From Holdemania massiliensis AP2 (GTDB lineage: Bacteria; Bacillota_I; Bacilli_A; Erysipelotrichales; Erysipelotrichaceae): a stretch of 64,000 nt of DNA. The position numbers and the translations under genes were made by a program. The notes under the pieces are model-generated. The model was not told the origin of the DNA. It worked only from the letters and a program-made list of their open reading frames with translations, and searched no databases. The DNA lies in contig NZ_HE998570.1 of the NCBI RefSeq assembly GCF_000327285.1, forward strand, positions 161,732 through 225,731, read 5' to 3'. Below, piece by piece: positions 27,580 to 36,295 of this stretch. Each line of letters opens with the position of its first letter. Within the stretch, counting starts at the first letter, position 1.

Positions 27580-27882
27580 ATGAAAATAATACGTTTGTTC
27601 TGTGCCAACGGTTTTACGACGGAAATGATGACCAAAAAAATGCAGCAGGCGGCGGACAAGCTCGGTCTGGAGTATGAGATCAAGGCGTTTCCGTATGCCA
27701 AGGTCCGGGATGAAGGACCGAAAGCGGACGTCATCTTACTGGGACCGCAGATCCGGTACAATTTGAAACATGTCCAACAGGATTATCCGAATACCCCGGT
27801 GATTTTGATGGATATGCGCTTATACGCCGCCATGGATGGCGAAGCGATGATTAAACAAGTCCAGGCACTTTTGGAAGCGTAA
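27580..27882 (+). CDS. celA: PTS system lactose/cellobiose-family IIB component
   Basis: A 100-residue cytosolic phosphocarrier. The phospho-cysteine is C8 in LFCANGFTT, the position typical of cellobiose IIB, and the PTPase-like loop and LLGPQIRYN strand follow. It lies 15 bases after the IIC gene, with its own AAAGAGG site, and receives phosphate from the IIA protein encoded next. Family and length are clear; sugar specificity is not set by this subunit. Confidence 0.92.
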   Translation: MKIIRLFCANGFTTEMMTKKMQQAADKLGLEYEIKAFPYAKVRDEGPKADVILLGPQIRYNLKHVQQDYPNTPVILMDMRLYAAMDGEAMIKQVQALLEA

Positions 27883-27908
27883 AAGCGTCTGCGGAAGGAG
27901 GAAAACGA

Positions 27909-28226
27909 ATGGAACAGGGATTGGCAAAGGTCAGCTGTGAAATTATCGCTAAAGTAGGAACCGCCAAAGGTTTGTTTGTGGAAGCGATTGAATTGGCTGC
28001 GGCGGGACAGCTGGAAAACGCCCGCGCTCATCTGGCAGAGGGTGAACAGATCTTTAATCAGGGACATCAGGCACATGGAGAGCTTTTGTCGCAATTTGCA
28101 GCCGGGACTGAGGTTCATGTCGACCTCCTTCTTGTCCATGCCGAATGTCAGATGATGAGTGCTGAAGATTTTAAAGTCATTGCCGAGGAAGTCATCGGTA
28201 TTTTAGAAAGCCGGGCAAACGCATGA
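27909..28226 (+). CDS. celC: PTS system lactose/cellobiose-family IIA component
   Basis: A 105-residue trimeric helical-bundle phosphocarrier. The active His is H77 in LLLVHAECQMM; homologues usually read VHAQDHLM, so the second part of the motif has drifted but the phospho-His is kept. GTAKGLFVEAIELA and HLAEGEQIF match the family helices. ATG at 27909 follows GGAAGGAGG. Its end overlaps the next small gene by four bases. Confidence 0.93.
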   Translation: MEQGLAKVSCEIIAKVGTAKGLFVEAIELAAAGQLENARAHLAEGEQIFNQGHQAHGELLSQFAAGTEVHVDLLLVHAECQMMSAEDFKVIAEEVIGILESRANA

Positions 28227-28471
28227 AGATCAATGTGGAAACCGGCAAGCGCGCGGCGATGGACGCCATTGTTGAGGCTTTGCAGCAACCGCCGCTGAAC
28301 GCCATTTACTGCGGTAAGGACAAAATTAATCCGATCGCGCTGGTGTTTGAGGTACAGGCGCAGGATACGCAGGCTGTGATTCATCAGGCTGAAAAAATGA
28401 TCAAAGCCCGTTTGGGCAAATCAGTTGCGTTCCGTGTCGTCACGCACGGAAGTCTGCTTTATTACGGGTAA
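28223..28471 (+). CDS. small protein of unknown function at the end of the PTS operon
   Basis: An 82-residue protein coupled to the IIA gene by a four-base overlap (ATGA). It has mixed alpha/beta character (helix at 8-20, strands near IALVFEV and AFRVVTHG), one Cys (in IYCGKD) and no membrane segment. I recognise no family; the position suggests an accessory role in PTS function or in sugar processing. A terminator follows at once. Confidence 0.7.
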   Translation: MKINVETGKRAAMDAIVEALQQPPLNAIYCGKDKINPIALVFEVQAQDTQAVIHQAEKMIKARLGKSVAFRVVTHGSLLYYG

Positions 28472-28482
28472 GTGTAAGGAAA

Positions 28483-28515
28483 GATGAATGGAAACCTCCC
28501 TCCGTTCATCTTTTC
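28483..28515 (+). terminator. rho-independent terminator of the PTS operon
   Basis: GATGAATGGA pairs with TCCGTTCATC (one G-T pair) over an eight-base loop, followed by TTTTC. It separates the PTS operon from the reductase gene. Confidence 0.85.
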
Positions 28516-28655
28516 AAAAGAGCGGGTTCAGGCAGAATCAAAGCGATTCCACAGAATCTTAAGCCCGCTGCCTAATTTAAGGATCATGATGATTCTCACT
28601 GCGCGCTATTTTCTGCGAAAACAGCTGCGCATCAAAAAAAGAAAGAAGGAGCGTT

Positions 28656-30677
28656 ATGCAAACTCATTTTCCAAAATTATTCACACCGCTGCGGGTGCGC
28701 GGCATTATGTTCCCCAACCGGATATTCCTTTCGCCGCAGGGACATTCGCCGAAGCATCGTCATCCATCCTCCTATGATTCCCTCTACGATGCCGGGATGT
28801 TGTTCTTTGACAAATCCCAGGGCGGCTTTGGCGGCTGTACGATTGCCACAGGGCCGGTTCAGGCTGACGGTCGTTATGAAAAATATGCCCGCGATCAAAT
28901 CCGCGAGCTGATGTCGATGGCTGCGCAGACCGGGGCTAAGGTCGCTGCCGGGGTGATGCCGTTTGCTTTCCATCCAGATAAAATTCCGCCGATCACCGAC
29001 ATTGAGCCCAACTATGCGAAGATCGAGGGCGGTACGCCGAAAGGTCAGCCAAGCAGCGGCAACCAGCCAATGCTGCCGAATTATCGAGCTTCCAAAGGTA
29101 TGTGGGATGGCTATCCGTGTGAAGAGATGCCGGAAGCCATGATCCTGGAATCCATCGAAACAGCCTGCCGCAGTGCTAAGGCCGCTCGTGAATTTGGTTT
29201 TGATTACGTCGAGGTCGGCGGCTTTGCCCATGGCAGTGCAATCGCTTCGTTTCTGTCAGCGAAGGAAAATCACCGAACGGATAAGTTTGGCGGTTCCATG
29301 GAGAATCGCTGCCGATATCCGCTGATGTTATTGCGGGCAGTACGGGAAGCGATCGGCGAGGACATGCCGATGGCCATCACGATTTCCAGTCAGCTGTATG
29401 ACCAGCGCAGTGTCGATCTGTCGCATACGGAAGAGGAAATGATGGAATTTCTGAAACGGGCGCAGGGAATTCTGGATCTGGTTATCATCTCTTCCGGTAT
29501 GGATACGACCAACCTGTGGAATGAAAATGTCTTTCATTGCGGAACGATTTTCCAGAAGAAAGATTTTACCGTTGAATTCTCAAAGCGGATGAAAAAGGAA
29601 GCACCGCAGCTGATCGCGATTCCCCGCGGCGGCATTAACACGGTGCAGCTGGCGGAAGAAGTGCTGGCTGAGGGCTGGGGTGATGCGGTCTGCGTCGGCC
29701 GTTCCTTTGTAGCCGATCCCAACTGGCCGAAGAAAGCGATGGAAGGCCGGGAAGAGGATATTGTACCGTGTCTGCGCTGTGATTATTGCTATCACAGTGC
29801 GACAGATCACATGAATTTGTTCTGTTCCGTCAATCCGCGGCTGTTCCGGGAACGGCGGGTACCGCAGGAAATCACTCCGGCCAAAAATATGAAAAAGGTC
29901 GTTGTCATCGGCGGCGGACCGGGCGGATGCAAGGCGGCGCTGACTGCGGCAGAGCGCGGACATGAGGTCATCCTGATTGAAAAAAGCGATGCGGTCGGCG
30001 GACAGCTGAAGCATGCCCCGTTTGATAATCATAAGGAAGATCTCGATAATTATAAGAAATATCTTCAGGTGCAGATTGCCAAGTCCAAGGTTCAGGTGAT
30101 GTTCAATACCATCGCAACCCCGGAAATGGTAAAAGCGATGAATCCGGACGCACTGGTGATTGCGGTTGGGGCAGAACCGGTTCAGCCGCGCATCCCGGGG
30201 ATTGAAAAGGCACAGGAGGCAACGTCGCTCTACACGCACATGGAAGAAATTGGACAGCGTGTCGCGATCATCGGCGGCGGTACCATCGGTGCGGAAATGG
30301 CGTTGACGTTAGCGGAAAAAGGGCATGATGTAACCGTCATTGAGATGAATGACGAATTGGCTGCCCAAGGGCATTTCTTCTACAAAATCGGACTGAAGCA
30401 TGCGATTCTTGATGTAAAGGAAAACTTTCATGCCCTGTTAAAGACCCGTTGTTTGGAAGTGCTGGACACGGGTGTGAAAGTTGTCGATGACAAGGGGCAG
30501 GAACAGATCGTAAATGCGGATACGGTGATCTATGCTGTGGGCATGAAGTCTAAGCGTGAAGAAGCGCTGGCCTTCTACGGCATTACTCCGCAGACGGCCT
30601 TGATCGGTGACTGCAAACACGTCGGCCGTGTTATGGAGGCTACCCATGACGGATATTTCTTTGCGATGAGTTTGTAG
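28656..30677 (+). CDS. NADH:flavin oxidoreductase / enoate reductase (2,4-dienoyl-CoA reductase, BaiCD-like)
   Basis: A 673-residue three-domain flavoenzyme. Residues 1-365 form an old-yellow-enzyme FMN barrel (LFTPLRVRGIMFPNR, later AIPRGGI). A [4Fe-4S] cluster is bound by C372, C375, C378 and C390. Then comes a FAD/NAD(P)H-binding module (VVVIGGGPGG; second Rossmann AIIGGGTIGAEMA). Relatives reduce double bonds in enoyl-CoAs, cinnamates, other enoates or bile-acid intermediates (BaiCD/BaiH). The substrate is unknown. It lies after the beta-glucoside PTS operon, beyond a terminator, so it could process released aglycones, but this is inference. ATG at 28656 follows AAGAAGGAG. A strong terminator follows at 30701. 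Confidence 0.93.
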   Translation: MQTHFPKLFTPLRVRGIMFPNRIFLSPQGHSPKHRHPSSYDSLYDAGMLFFDKSQGGFGGCTIATGPVQADGRYEKYARDQIRELMSMAAQTGAKVAAGVMPFAFHPDKIPPITDIEPNYAKIEGGTPKGQPSSGNQPMLPNYRASKGMWDGYPCEEMPEAMILESIETACRSAKAAREFGFDYVEVGGFAHGSAIASFLSAKENHRTDKFGGSMENRCRYPLMLLRAVREAIGEDMPMAITISSQLYDQRSVDLSHTEEEMMEFLKRAQGILDLVIISSGMDTTNLWNENVFHCGTIFQKKDFTVEFSKRMKKEAPQLIAIPRGGINTVQLAEEVLAEGWGDAVCVGRSFVADPNWPKKAMEGREEDIVPCLRCDYCYHSATDHMNLFCSVNPRLFRERRVPQEITPAKNMKKVVVIGGGPGGCKAALTAAERGHEVILIEKSDAVGGQLKHAPFDNHKEDLDNYKKYLQVQIAKSKVQVMFNTIATPEMVKAMNPDALVIAVGAEPVQPRIPGIEKAQEATSLYTHMEEIGQRVAIIGGGTIGAEMALTLAEKGHDVTVIEMNDELAAQGHFFYKIGLKHAILDVKENFHALLKTRCLEVLDTGVKVVDDKGQEQIVNADTVIYAVGMKSKREEALAFYGITPQTALIGDCKHVGRVMEATHDGYFFAMSL

Positions 30678-30700
30678 CAAAGCCTGAAAACAAAGTCAGA

Positions 30701-30761
30701 AAAAAATCGCTGTGGCAGGAAGAGCGGAGTTGCGCTGAACTTCCTTTCCGGCGATTTTTTT
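30701..30761. terminator. bidirectional rho-independent terminator
   Basis: AAAAAATCGC pairs with GCGATTTTTT, with an inner GGAAG/CTTCC stem, giving A and T runs on both sides. It ends the reductase gene (+) and lies downstream of rodA (-). Confidence 0.85.
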
Positions 30762-30875
30762 GTCTGTTGGGAAAGTATTATTCGAGTGGATAGAGAAAAA
30801 TATGTGAAAACAAGCAAAAATACGTACTATATAAGATATCACTGCTTTTAGCGATCCATAATGTTTATCCGGAGT

Positions 30876-32072
30876 TTAGTGCATCAGCCGGCTCTTGGTT
30901 TCCGAGCTCATCTGGAAGACAATGGCCAGCGGTATCATGTAGGACAGCATACTCGATCCGCCATAGGAAATAAACGGCAGCGTGATCCCGGTGATGGGGA
31001 ACAGACCGGTGATCATGCCCATGTTGACCAGCTGCTGGAACAATAACATTCCGATCATGCCGGCAACCATATACCGTTCTCTTGGCTGATCATATTTCGT
31101 CGCGATACTGATCAATTTCAGATCAAAGGTTGTCAGCAGAGCGACAACGGAGGTTGTGCCGAGAAATCCGAAGTTCTGACCGATAACGGAGAAAATAAAG
31201 TCCGTCTGCGGTTCTGGGAAACGAATCAGCACTTCGCGGAAGCCATGGCCGGTCAAGCCGGAAGAGCCGATTGTCAGCAGTGAAGTATAAAGCTGATTGC
31301 CCCAGGTATTGATGTATTTCTCCGTTTCCAGCCAACCGTAGATACGGCGCATTTTATACCCTCCGCCAAGGATGGAGGACAGAACATTCGGATAAAATTT
31401 AAACATCAGGATCAAGCCGCCGAAGCCGATTATCAGACAGGCAGCACCCAGCCAAACCCACTCCCGGCGCACCCCGGACACAGCCAGCATGACCAGAATA
31501 CTGACGATGATGACTAATGGAATACCGGTATCTGGTTCTAAGAAAATTAAAATCAGCGGCGGAACGGAAATTTTTCCAACCTTCCAGAATAACTGAAAGT
31601 CACTGGCAAAAGACATCTCAGTTTTGCCCAGATTGTGCTCATGGATAATGTTGGCAACCATGATGATCAGAACAATTTTCATAAACTCACTGGGCTGGAA
31701 GGTACCCAGGCCAGGGATCTGATACCACGCTGTTGTGCCGTTGACGGGTCGGATGAAACGATCCGGCAGATCAATTAAATATTTATCCACCAGCAGGATG
31801 GCCAGCAGAACCATCAAAATCCAGTAAAAGATCTTAATGCCGGTAAATAACCGATCACTACCAAACCGGGTCAGAAACGCCAGCATCAGAAATCCGATCG
31901 CATACCACATGCCCTGCTTGGCCCACAGATAGGTACCCTGCAGCCGGGTCGCCATGATCGGATCCGCGCAATAGATTGCCAGCAAGGACACACAGGTCAT
32001 GGCCAGAAGCAGAAACATCAAGGTCCGGTCGATATGAAACTTCTTATGGATGCGTTCCGGCTGTTGGCTCAT
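30876..32072 (-). CDS. rodA: SEDS peptidoglycan glycosyltransferase RodA
   Basis: A polytopic protein with about ten membrane segments that polymerises lipid II in the elongation machinery. Family signatures include PVNGTTAWYQIPGLGTFQPSE (split here as the NGTTAWYQIP and QPSEFMKI motifs) and the C-terminal PFISYGGSSML. The 398-residue length fits RodA rather than FtsW, and no division genes are near. ATG at 32072 overlaps the stop of the upstream GNAT gene by four bases, so the two are translated together. Its partner PBP2 is not in this window. Confidence 0.93.
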   Translation of the reverse strand: MSQQPERIHKKFHIDRTLMFLLLAMTCVSLLAIYCADPIMATRLQGTYLWAKQGMWYAIGFLMLAFLTRFGSDRLFTGIKIFYWILMVLLAILLVDKYLIDLPDRFIRPVNGTTAWYQIPGLGTFQPSEFMKIVLIIMVANIIHEHNLGKTEMSFASDFQLFWKVGKISVPPLILIFLEPDTGIPLVIIVSILVMLAVSGVRREWVWLGAACLIIGFGGLILMFKFYPNVLSSILGGGYKMRRIYGWLETEKYINTWGNQLYTSLLTIGSSGLTGHGFREVLIRFPEPQTDFIFSVIGQNFGFLGTTSVVALLTTFDLKLISIATKYDQPRERYMVAGMIGMLLFQQLVNMGMITGLFPITGITLPFISYGGSSMLSYMIPLAIVFQMSSETKSRLMH

Positions 32073-32503
32073 AGCGCTTTCTCCATCGTTACATGCTTGA
32101 TGCCGGCCTCATAAAAGGGCTCGGACACGGTTGTATAGCCCAGCGACGAATAAAAGCCTTCAACCTGCGCTTGGGCGTGCACGACGATCTTCTTAAATTT
32201 TGCCAGATGCGGATCGTTCTCTACCTCCCGCATCATCAAAGCTCCGATATGCTGCATACGGTAAGGCTTTAAGACAGCTACGCGGCCCAGGTGAATTTCG
32301 TCTTTGAAATCCAATCCCCGGCAGCAGGCAATCGCTTCGCCTTCCTCATTTTCCACCAGCCAGTGCATCGCGGTGTCGTCGTCCTGATCCTGTTCAATAT
32401 GCAGGTCAACTTGTTGTTCTATAACAAAGACTTCAGTCCGGATTCTGACAATCCGAAAGAAATCAGCCTGTGTTTCAGCAAACTTGGTTTTCATGAAAGT
32501 CAA
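32069..32503 (-). CDS. GNAT-family N-acetyltransferase, ElaA-like
   Basis: A 144-residue acetyltransferase with the acetyl-CoA loop RMQHIGALMMRE and the ElaA-type opening (FFRIVRIRTEVFVIEQQ). The substrate is unknown. The likely start is TTG at 32503, five bases after AAGGAG; an ATG at 32494 is also possible, at a longer distance. It is coupled to rodA by a four-base overlap and divergent from the PTS IICB-like gene. Confidence 0.85.
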   Translation of the reverse strand: MTFMKTKFAETQADFFRIVRIRTEVFVIEQQVDLHIEQDQDDDTAMHWLVENEEGEAIACCRGLDFKDEIHLGRVAVLKPYRMQHIGALMMREVENDPHLAKFKKIVVHAQAQVEGFYSSLGYTTVSEPFYEAGIKHVTMEKAL

Positions 32504-32564
32504 ACCACTCCTTTCATTTGAATCTAACGTATAATAATGGTATCATAATAGGCGAGGTGATGGT

Positions 32565-34100
32565 ATGAGAAGATGGCATTCTTTATTAGAAATCATTCAA
32601 TTTCCATTGAAAATGCTGTTTGTGGCAATCATCCTGACGGGGCTTGGAACCTTGATTACCAACCAGAGCTTATCGGTTTTCTGGTCGGTTAATGATCGCA
32701 ATATCCTGCTGCTGGCAGATCTGTTCAAACGGACCGGCAGTTTTATTATTATCAATTTTCCTTTCTTTGTCATGATAAAGTTTTTAGCGACAAAAAGCAA
32801 TTCATCCGTGCCGATTATGATCGGAATTACCGGATATGTGCTGGTCTTAGTGATCACGATGTTGTTTCAGCCCTCTGGACTGCCAACCTCGGCTTCTTCA
32901 GCCATTCTGGGATTAAGTTATTCTTCATCCTTATTTGACCGGACACGATATCCGTTACAGACGGGGTTCTTTGCGTGCGCAGCCGTTGTGCTGGCCTCGC
33001 GGATTGCCTATTCCAAATCACGGACGAAGTCGATATACGGGTTCTTCTCTTTTGTCGACCGGGATACCTGGGGCTTGATCTTAACTTTGGTTCTGTGTCT
33101 GATCACCGGTTTTGCGCTGGTCTGGATCTGGCCGATTGTGCTCAGTCTTCTCAATACGATTTTTGAGTTCATCGCTACGGATATTACCAATCCGATGAAC
33201 TTGTTTGTTTACGGCGTTATGGATCGGATTTTAGCGGATCTGAATCTGGGAGCGCTGATGCGGAATCTGTTCTGGTTTGGCGAACAGGGCGGGACGTGGA
33301 TCAATAATTTAGGCGTAAACTATACAGGAGATGTCGGCATCTGGACGGCGCAGATGAACAGTTTAATTACGCCAAGCGGAGTAGGCCGGCTGATCACGCC
33401 GTATTATGTTCTGAATCTGTTTGCGGTTCCGGGCATGCTGATCGGTTTCTATACGATGTTTACAGATAAGATGGAAAAACGGCGGATTCGTCTGTTCTTC
33501 TTAGTTGCGATTCTAGTGTCGTTAGTGACAGGAACGCTGCTGCCATTGGAATTGTATCTTCTGATCCTGACGCCGCTGTTATTTGTGTTCCATTTGATAG
33601 TTACCGGGGCATTGTTTGGAATCTTCCAGTCGATGAGCGTGACCTTGGGATTCAGTTATGCCGGAAGTACCGTGACGGCTATGCCGGGAACGCTGTTTGA
33701 TTTTATGCTGTATGTCCGCAATCCGAATATGCAGCACACGATTCAGATGATCTTCGTCGTTGGTGTGATTCTGTTTGTTCTCTACTTGGCATTTACCCGC
33801 TTTTACTTTAAGTATTTGGCGTTGGACTTGTTCAATACTGGTGCCAGCAAGCGAAGAGTAGAAGGCTTCATTCTGGCGGTCGGCGGCTTGGAAAACATCA
33901 AAATGATGCACTCTTCTCCTACCCGCTTAACGATTCAGGTTGTCGATTCCTCGCTGATCAATTTCTCTCAGATTCAGCGTCTGGGCGCCAGCCGCGTTGT
34001 AGAAAGCCGCGCGGGCTATTCGGTAAATTTCGGAGCCGGCAGCACAATCATAAAAAATGAAATCAACAAGCGCATCAAGGAAATGAAGCGCAGCGCATAA
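32565..34100 (+). CDS. PTS IIC-like membrane protein with a C-terminal IIB-like domain lacking the active Cys
   Basis: A 511-residue protein with about ten membrane segments (1-430) resembling glucose-superfamily PTS IIC proteins, followed by a short IIB-like domain (about 432-505: ILAVGGLENIK, then PTRLTI, then QRLGASRVVES and NFGAG). In true IIB domains a phospho-Cys stands two residues before T-R-L (as in C-x-T-R-L); here that position is Ser451 (HSSPTRL). The protein therefore probably cannot transfer phosphate to sugar. It may be a facilitator, a sensor or part of a non-PTS transporter. ATG at 32565 follows GCGAGGTGATG. No other PTS gene is adjacent; a terminator follows at 34111. Confidence 0.78.
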   Translation: MRRWHSLLEIIQFPLKMLFVAIILTGLGTLITNQSLSVFWSVNDRNILLLADLFKRTGSFIIINFPFFVMIKFLATKSNSSVPIMIGITGYVLVLVITMLFQPSGLPTSASSAILGLSYSSSLFDRTRYPLQTGFFACAAVVLASRIAYSKSRTKSIYGFFSFVDRDTWGLILTLVLCLITGFALVWIWPIVLSLLNTIFEFIATDITNPMNLFVYGVMDRILADLNLGALMRNLFWFGEQGGTWINNLGVNYTGDVGIWTAQMNSLITPSGVGRLITPYYVLNLFAVPGMLIGFYTMFTDKMEKRRIRLFFLVAILVSLVTGTLLPLELYLLILTPLLFVFHLIVTGALFGIFQSMSVTLGFSYAGSTVTAMPGTLFDFMLYVRNPNMQHTIQMIFVVGVILFVLYLAFTRFYFKYLALDLFNTGASKRRVEGFILAVGGLENIKMMHSSPTRLTIQVVDSSLINFSQIQRLGASRVVESRAGYSVNFGAGSTIIKNEINKRIKEMKRSA

Positions 34101-34110
34101 AGAAATGAAC

Positions 34111-34163
34111 AACTGAGATATAAGTCAAAGGATACAATGACGGATCTCAGTTTCTTTATTTTT
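34111..34163 (+). terminator. rho-independent terminator
   Basis: AACTGAGAT pairs perfectly with ATCTCAGTT (34144-34152) and is followed by TCTTTATTTTTTC. It ends the PTS IICB-like gene. Confidence 0.85.
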
Positions 34164-34186
34164 TCAGATAGAAAGGGGTTGTTTCG

Positions 34187-34798
34187 GTGAACTATTACAT
34201 TTCAGATCTCCATTTCTTCCATGCCAATGCTTTAAATTTTGATAAACGGCCATTTTCCACTGTGGATGAAATGAATGATTACATCGTCCAACATTGGAAT
34301 AAAAAGGTTACCAATAATGATGTCGTTTATATTCTGGGCGATGTATCTCTGCTTCATGGTAAGGAAAAACTGATTGAACTGGTAGCTATTTTGAAGGGGA
34401 AAAAAGTATTAATTCAAGGTAATCATGACATTTTGAAAGATTATCGTTATAAACAGCTTTTTTATGAAATCCATGATTATCAAGAAATAACGGATCATAT
34501 TAAAGGGCAGTCCTATAATCTGGTGTTAAGTCATTATCCAATTCTAATGTGGAAAAATCAGCACCGCGGGTCGATTTTACTTTATGGTCATACACATAAT
34601 TCTGTGGAAGATCGTTTTTTCCAAAACTGCATTGCACAAATGAATGAGCGGGACGATCTGAATTTATTCGCTCAAGGCGGAACACCTATGTTAGCCATCA
34701 ATGTTGGTTGCATGCACCCTTGGATTGCTTACGAGCCAAGAACATTAGAAGAAATTTTAGAAGGCTACAATCAAGTAATTCAACATCCTGAAGAATAA
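34187..34798 (+). CDS. calcineurin-like metallophosphoesterase
   Basis: A 203-residue protein with the full set of metallophosphoesterase motifs: SDLHF (D7, H9), LGDVS, QGNHD, LSHYP and GHTH. Members bind two metal ions and cut phosphomonoesters or diesters; this compact type resembles uncharacterised phosphoesterases that open with YYISDLHFFH. The start is GTG at 34187 behind GAAAGGGG. It lies between two terminators, so it forms its own transcription unit. Substrate unknown. Confidence 0.9.
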   Translation: MNYYISDLHFFHANALNFDKRPFSTVDEMNDYIVQHWNKKVTNNDVVYILGDVSLLHGKEKLIELVAILKGKKVLIQGNHDILKDYRYKQLFYEIHDYQEITDHIKGQSYNLVLSHYPILMWKNQHRGSILLYGHTHNSVEDRFFQNCIAQMNERDDLNLFAQGGTPMLAINVGCMHPWIAYEPRTLEEILEGYNQVIQHPEE

Positions 34799-34877
34799 AT
34801 CGTATTGATGTAGTCAAAGCCTAGGTTAACAGTCTGGTTGAATGGAAATTAATAAACAAAACGAATTAGAGTAAAAG

Positions 34878-34919
34878 AAAAGCTGAGAAAGGACAAAGCA
34901 CAGAAAATCTCAGCTTTTT
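34878..34919 (+). terminator. rho-independent terminator of the metallophosphoesterase gene
   Basis: AAAAGCTGAGA pairs with TCTCAGCTTTT over a 19-base loop and continues into a T run. Confidence 0.82.
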
Positions 34920-35025
34920 ATATTGCCTTTGTAAAAAAGATAAGGTGACAGGTATTTCGAGAATAGCACTGTACTTTTACATGTTAGAAAAAAATCAGTA
35001 TAATGAAAAAAAGGAGGAGTACCTT

Positions 35026-35244
35026 GTGGCAAGAGAGATCAGCAAAGAGAAAAAGAAAATCTTGGGTCCGATGATTCGTTTAGAACGTCAAAAGCTTAGA
35101 TTGACGAGAAAACAGATCATTACCGACGGCCAGGATGGTCAGATTTGTTCAGCCACAATATTATATCGTCTTGAAAAGGGAAGGGTAATCCAAGAATCTG
35201 ATGTTTATTTTAATTTATTTCATCCAAAATGTAGGATAATATAA
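35026..35244 (+). CDS. short HTH protein, possibly a truncated Rgg/PlcR-type regulator
   Basis: A 72-residue basic protein whose middle (MIRLERQKLRLTRKQI, then TILYRLEKGRVI) reads as an XRE-type helix-turn-helix like the N-terminus of longer peptide-responsive regulators, which continue into TPR repeats. Here the frame ends soon after (DVYFNLFHPK, stop), where relatives would continue for hundreds of residues. I take it as either a truncated remnant or a stand-alone HTH protein. GTG at 35026 is chosen because AAGGAGG lies eight bases upstream. The DNA is AT-rich compared with its neighbours. The next gene is a small membrane protein. Confidence 0.5.
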   Translation: MAREISKEKKKILGPMIRLERQKLRLTRKQIITDGQDGQICSATILYRLEKGRVIQESDVYFNLFHPKCRII

Positions 35245-35263
35245 TGATAAGGGATGGTATATT

Positions 35264-35743
35264 ATGCTGGATACGATTAATAAAGAAATGAAATGTCATT
35301 TTATTTGCTGTCATAAAAAATTTATAATATTTATCTTTGTATTAGCAATAATATCTTTAACCATTTCTGTAAAATTGTATAATGCTGTTCAGTTAAAGCA
35401 AATAATTCAAAAATCAAATTATGTCAGTTTGTTGTATTTTGAAGAATCTCGATCAAAATTAAAGTATAGCGGTTTAGAATTTCGAAATACAGACGAATTG
35501 ATTGAGCTAAGTAATAGTTTTGACTTCACATTTTATCCAGCATTTTTTTTGCATCACAAGGCTGTTCACGAAGGTTCAGTAGAATCAGTAAAAATTTTTG
35601 CGAGTAATGGAACTTATACTTGGAATATTGAAATATTCTCAGATAATACAATTTTAATCAATTATAAATATTATGCATCTGGAATTATTTTTAATAAAAA
35701 GAGCGATTTAATTGACAGAGTAAAACTTTTATTTCTTGATTAA
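35264..35743 (+). CDS. small membrane-anchored protein of unknown function
   Basis: A 159-residue protein with a Cys/His/Lys-rich start, one membrane segment at about residues 20-37 and a soluble extracytoplasmic part rich in Phe, Tyr and Ser. I recognise no family. It is coded in AT-rich DNA unlike the flanking genes and follows the short HTH gene by 19 bases, so the pair probably arrived together. ATG at 35264 follows AAGGGATGG at a slightly long distance. Confidence 0.55.
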   Translation: MLDTINKEMKCHFICCHKKFIIFIFVLAIISLTISVKLYNAVQLKQIIQKSNYVSLLYFEESRSKLKYSGLEFRNTDELIELSNSFDFTFYPAFFLHHKAVHEGSVESVKIFASNGTYTWNIEIFSDNTILINYKYYASGIIFNKKSDLIDRVKLLFLD

Positions 35744-35799
35744 AAAGAGAGAAATAATCGGTAATTGATAATGGATAAGCATTCCGTTACTTGTAGTAT

Positions 35800-35837
35800 G
35801 GATGGAATTGGGTTGAATACTTGGCTCCCATCCTTTT
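35800..35837 (+). terminator. weak terminator after the small membrane protein gene
   Basis: GGATGG pairs with CCATCC over a 22-base loop and is followed by TTTTG; a short T run makes it weak. Confidence 0.35.
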
Positions 35838-35940
35838 GATGATAGCTTCTTATCTTTTGGTAAAAAGTGGCTGGGTATGCAAATTTATTAGGACAATCAA
35901 ATGACTTTTATTTCCGCAGAGAAACTGGGATGACTTTGGG

Positions 35941-35969
35941 TTGCATTCCTTGATTCTCCATGCTAGAAT
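35941..35969 (+). promoter_or_regulatory. promoter of the ABC-F leader
   Basis: TTGCAT (35941-35946), a 17-base spacer and TAGAAT (35964-35969) form a good sigma-A-type promoter 31 bases before the ATG of the 32-codon leader frame. Confidence 0.6.
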
Positions 35970-35999
35970 AGCCTCGTCTAAAAGAGGAGGCGAAACACG

Positions 36000-36098
36000 A
36001 TGCTTTTTGAACAACGTATCATTCTTACAAGAACCATGAGCTCCGTGCAAATCGAGTCGATGAAGCATTGTGCGGAGCTGAAACAGGAAATCTTCTGA
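36000..36098 (+). CDS. 32-residue leader peptide upstream of the ABC-F gene
   Basis: A short frame from ATG 36000 to TGA 36098, with a strong GAGGAGG site (35984-35990) nine bases upstream and a promoter just before it. It encodes 32 residues (starts MLFEQRIILTRT) unlike any family I know. Its place between promoter and tandem terminator hairpins in front of an ABC-F gene is the layout of ribosome-mediated attenuation, where drug-stalled ribosomes on the leader allow read-through. Confidence 0.55.
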   Translation: MLFEQRIILTRTMSSVQIESMKHCAELKQEIF

Positions 36099-36189
36099 TT
36101 TTCTATCATTCTTCATCTGTCATTGGGAAAACTGGAATTAAGTAAGGATTTCATGTTTTTGTCATAGGCAGAGAGAAAGAGAGCTTGCA

Positions 36190-36228
36190 GGTCACAGATG
36201 CTTTATCTGTGGCCTTTGTTGTTTTTTT
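36190..36228 (+). terminator. first attenuator-like hairpin of the ABC-F leader
   Basis: GGTCACAGAT (36190-36199) pairs with ATCTGTGGCC (36205-36214), one G-T pair, followed by TTTGTTGTTTTTTT. An upstream CATCTGT (36114-36120) is complementary to ACAGATG (36194-36200) and could compete with the stem. Confidence 0.7.
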
Positions 36229-36277
36229 GAAGCAGAGGTCAGGGAAGAAAGGATTCCCATTACCGCTGCTTTTTTTG
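36229..36277 (+). terminator. second attenuator-like hairpin of the ABC-F leader
   Basis: AAGCAG (36230-36235) pairs with CTGCTT (36266-36271) around an inner GGGAA/TTCCC stem (36242-36258), and a run of T follows. Confidence 0.6.
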
Positions 36278-36295
36278 TTTTTCTACGACGTACTC

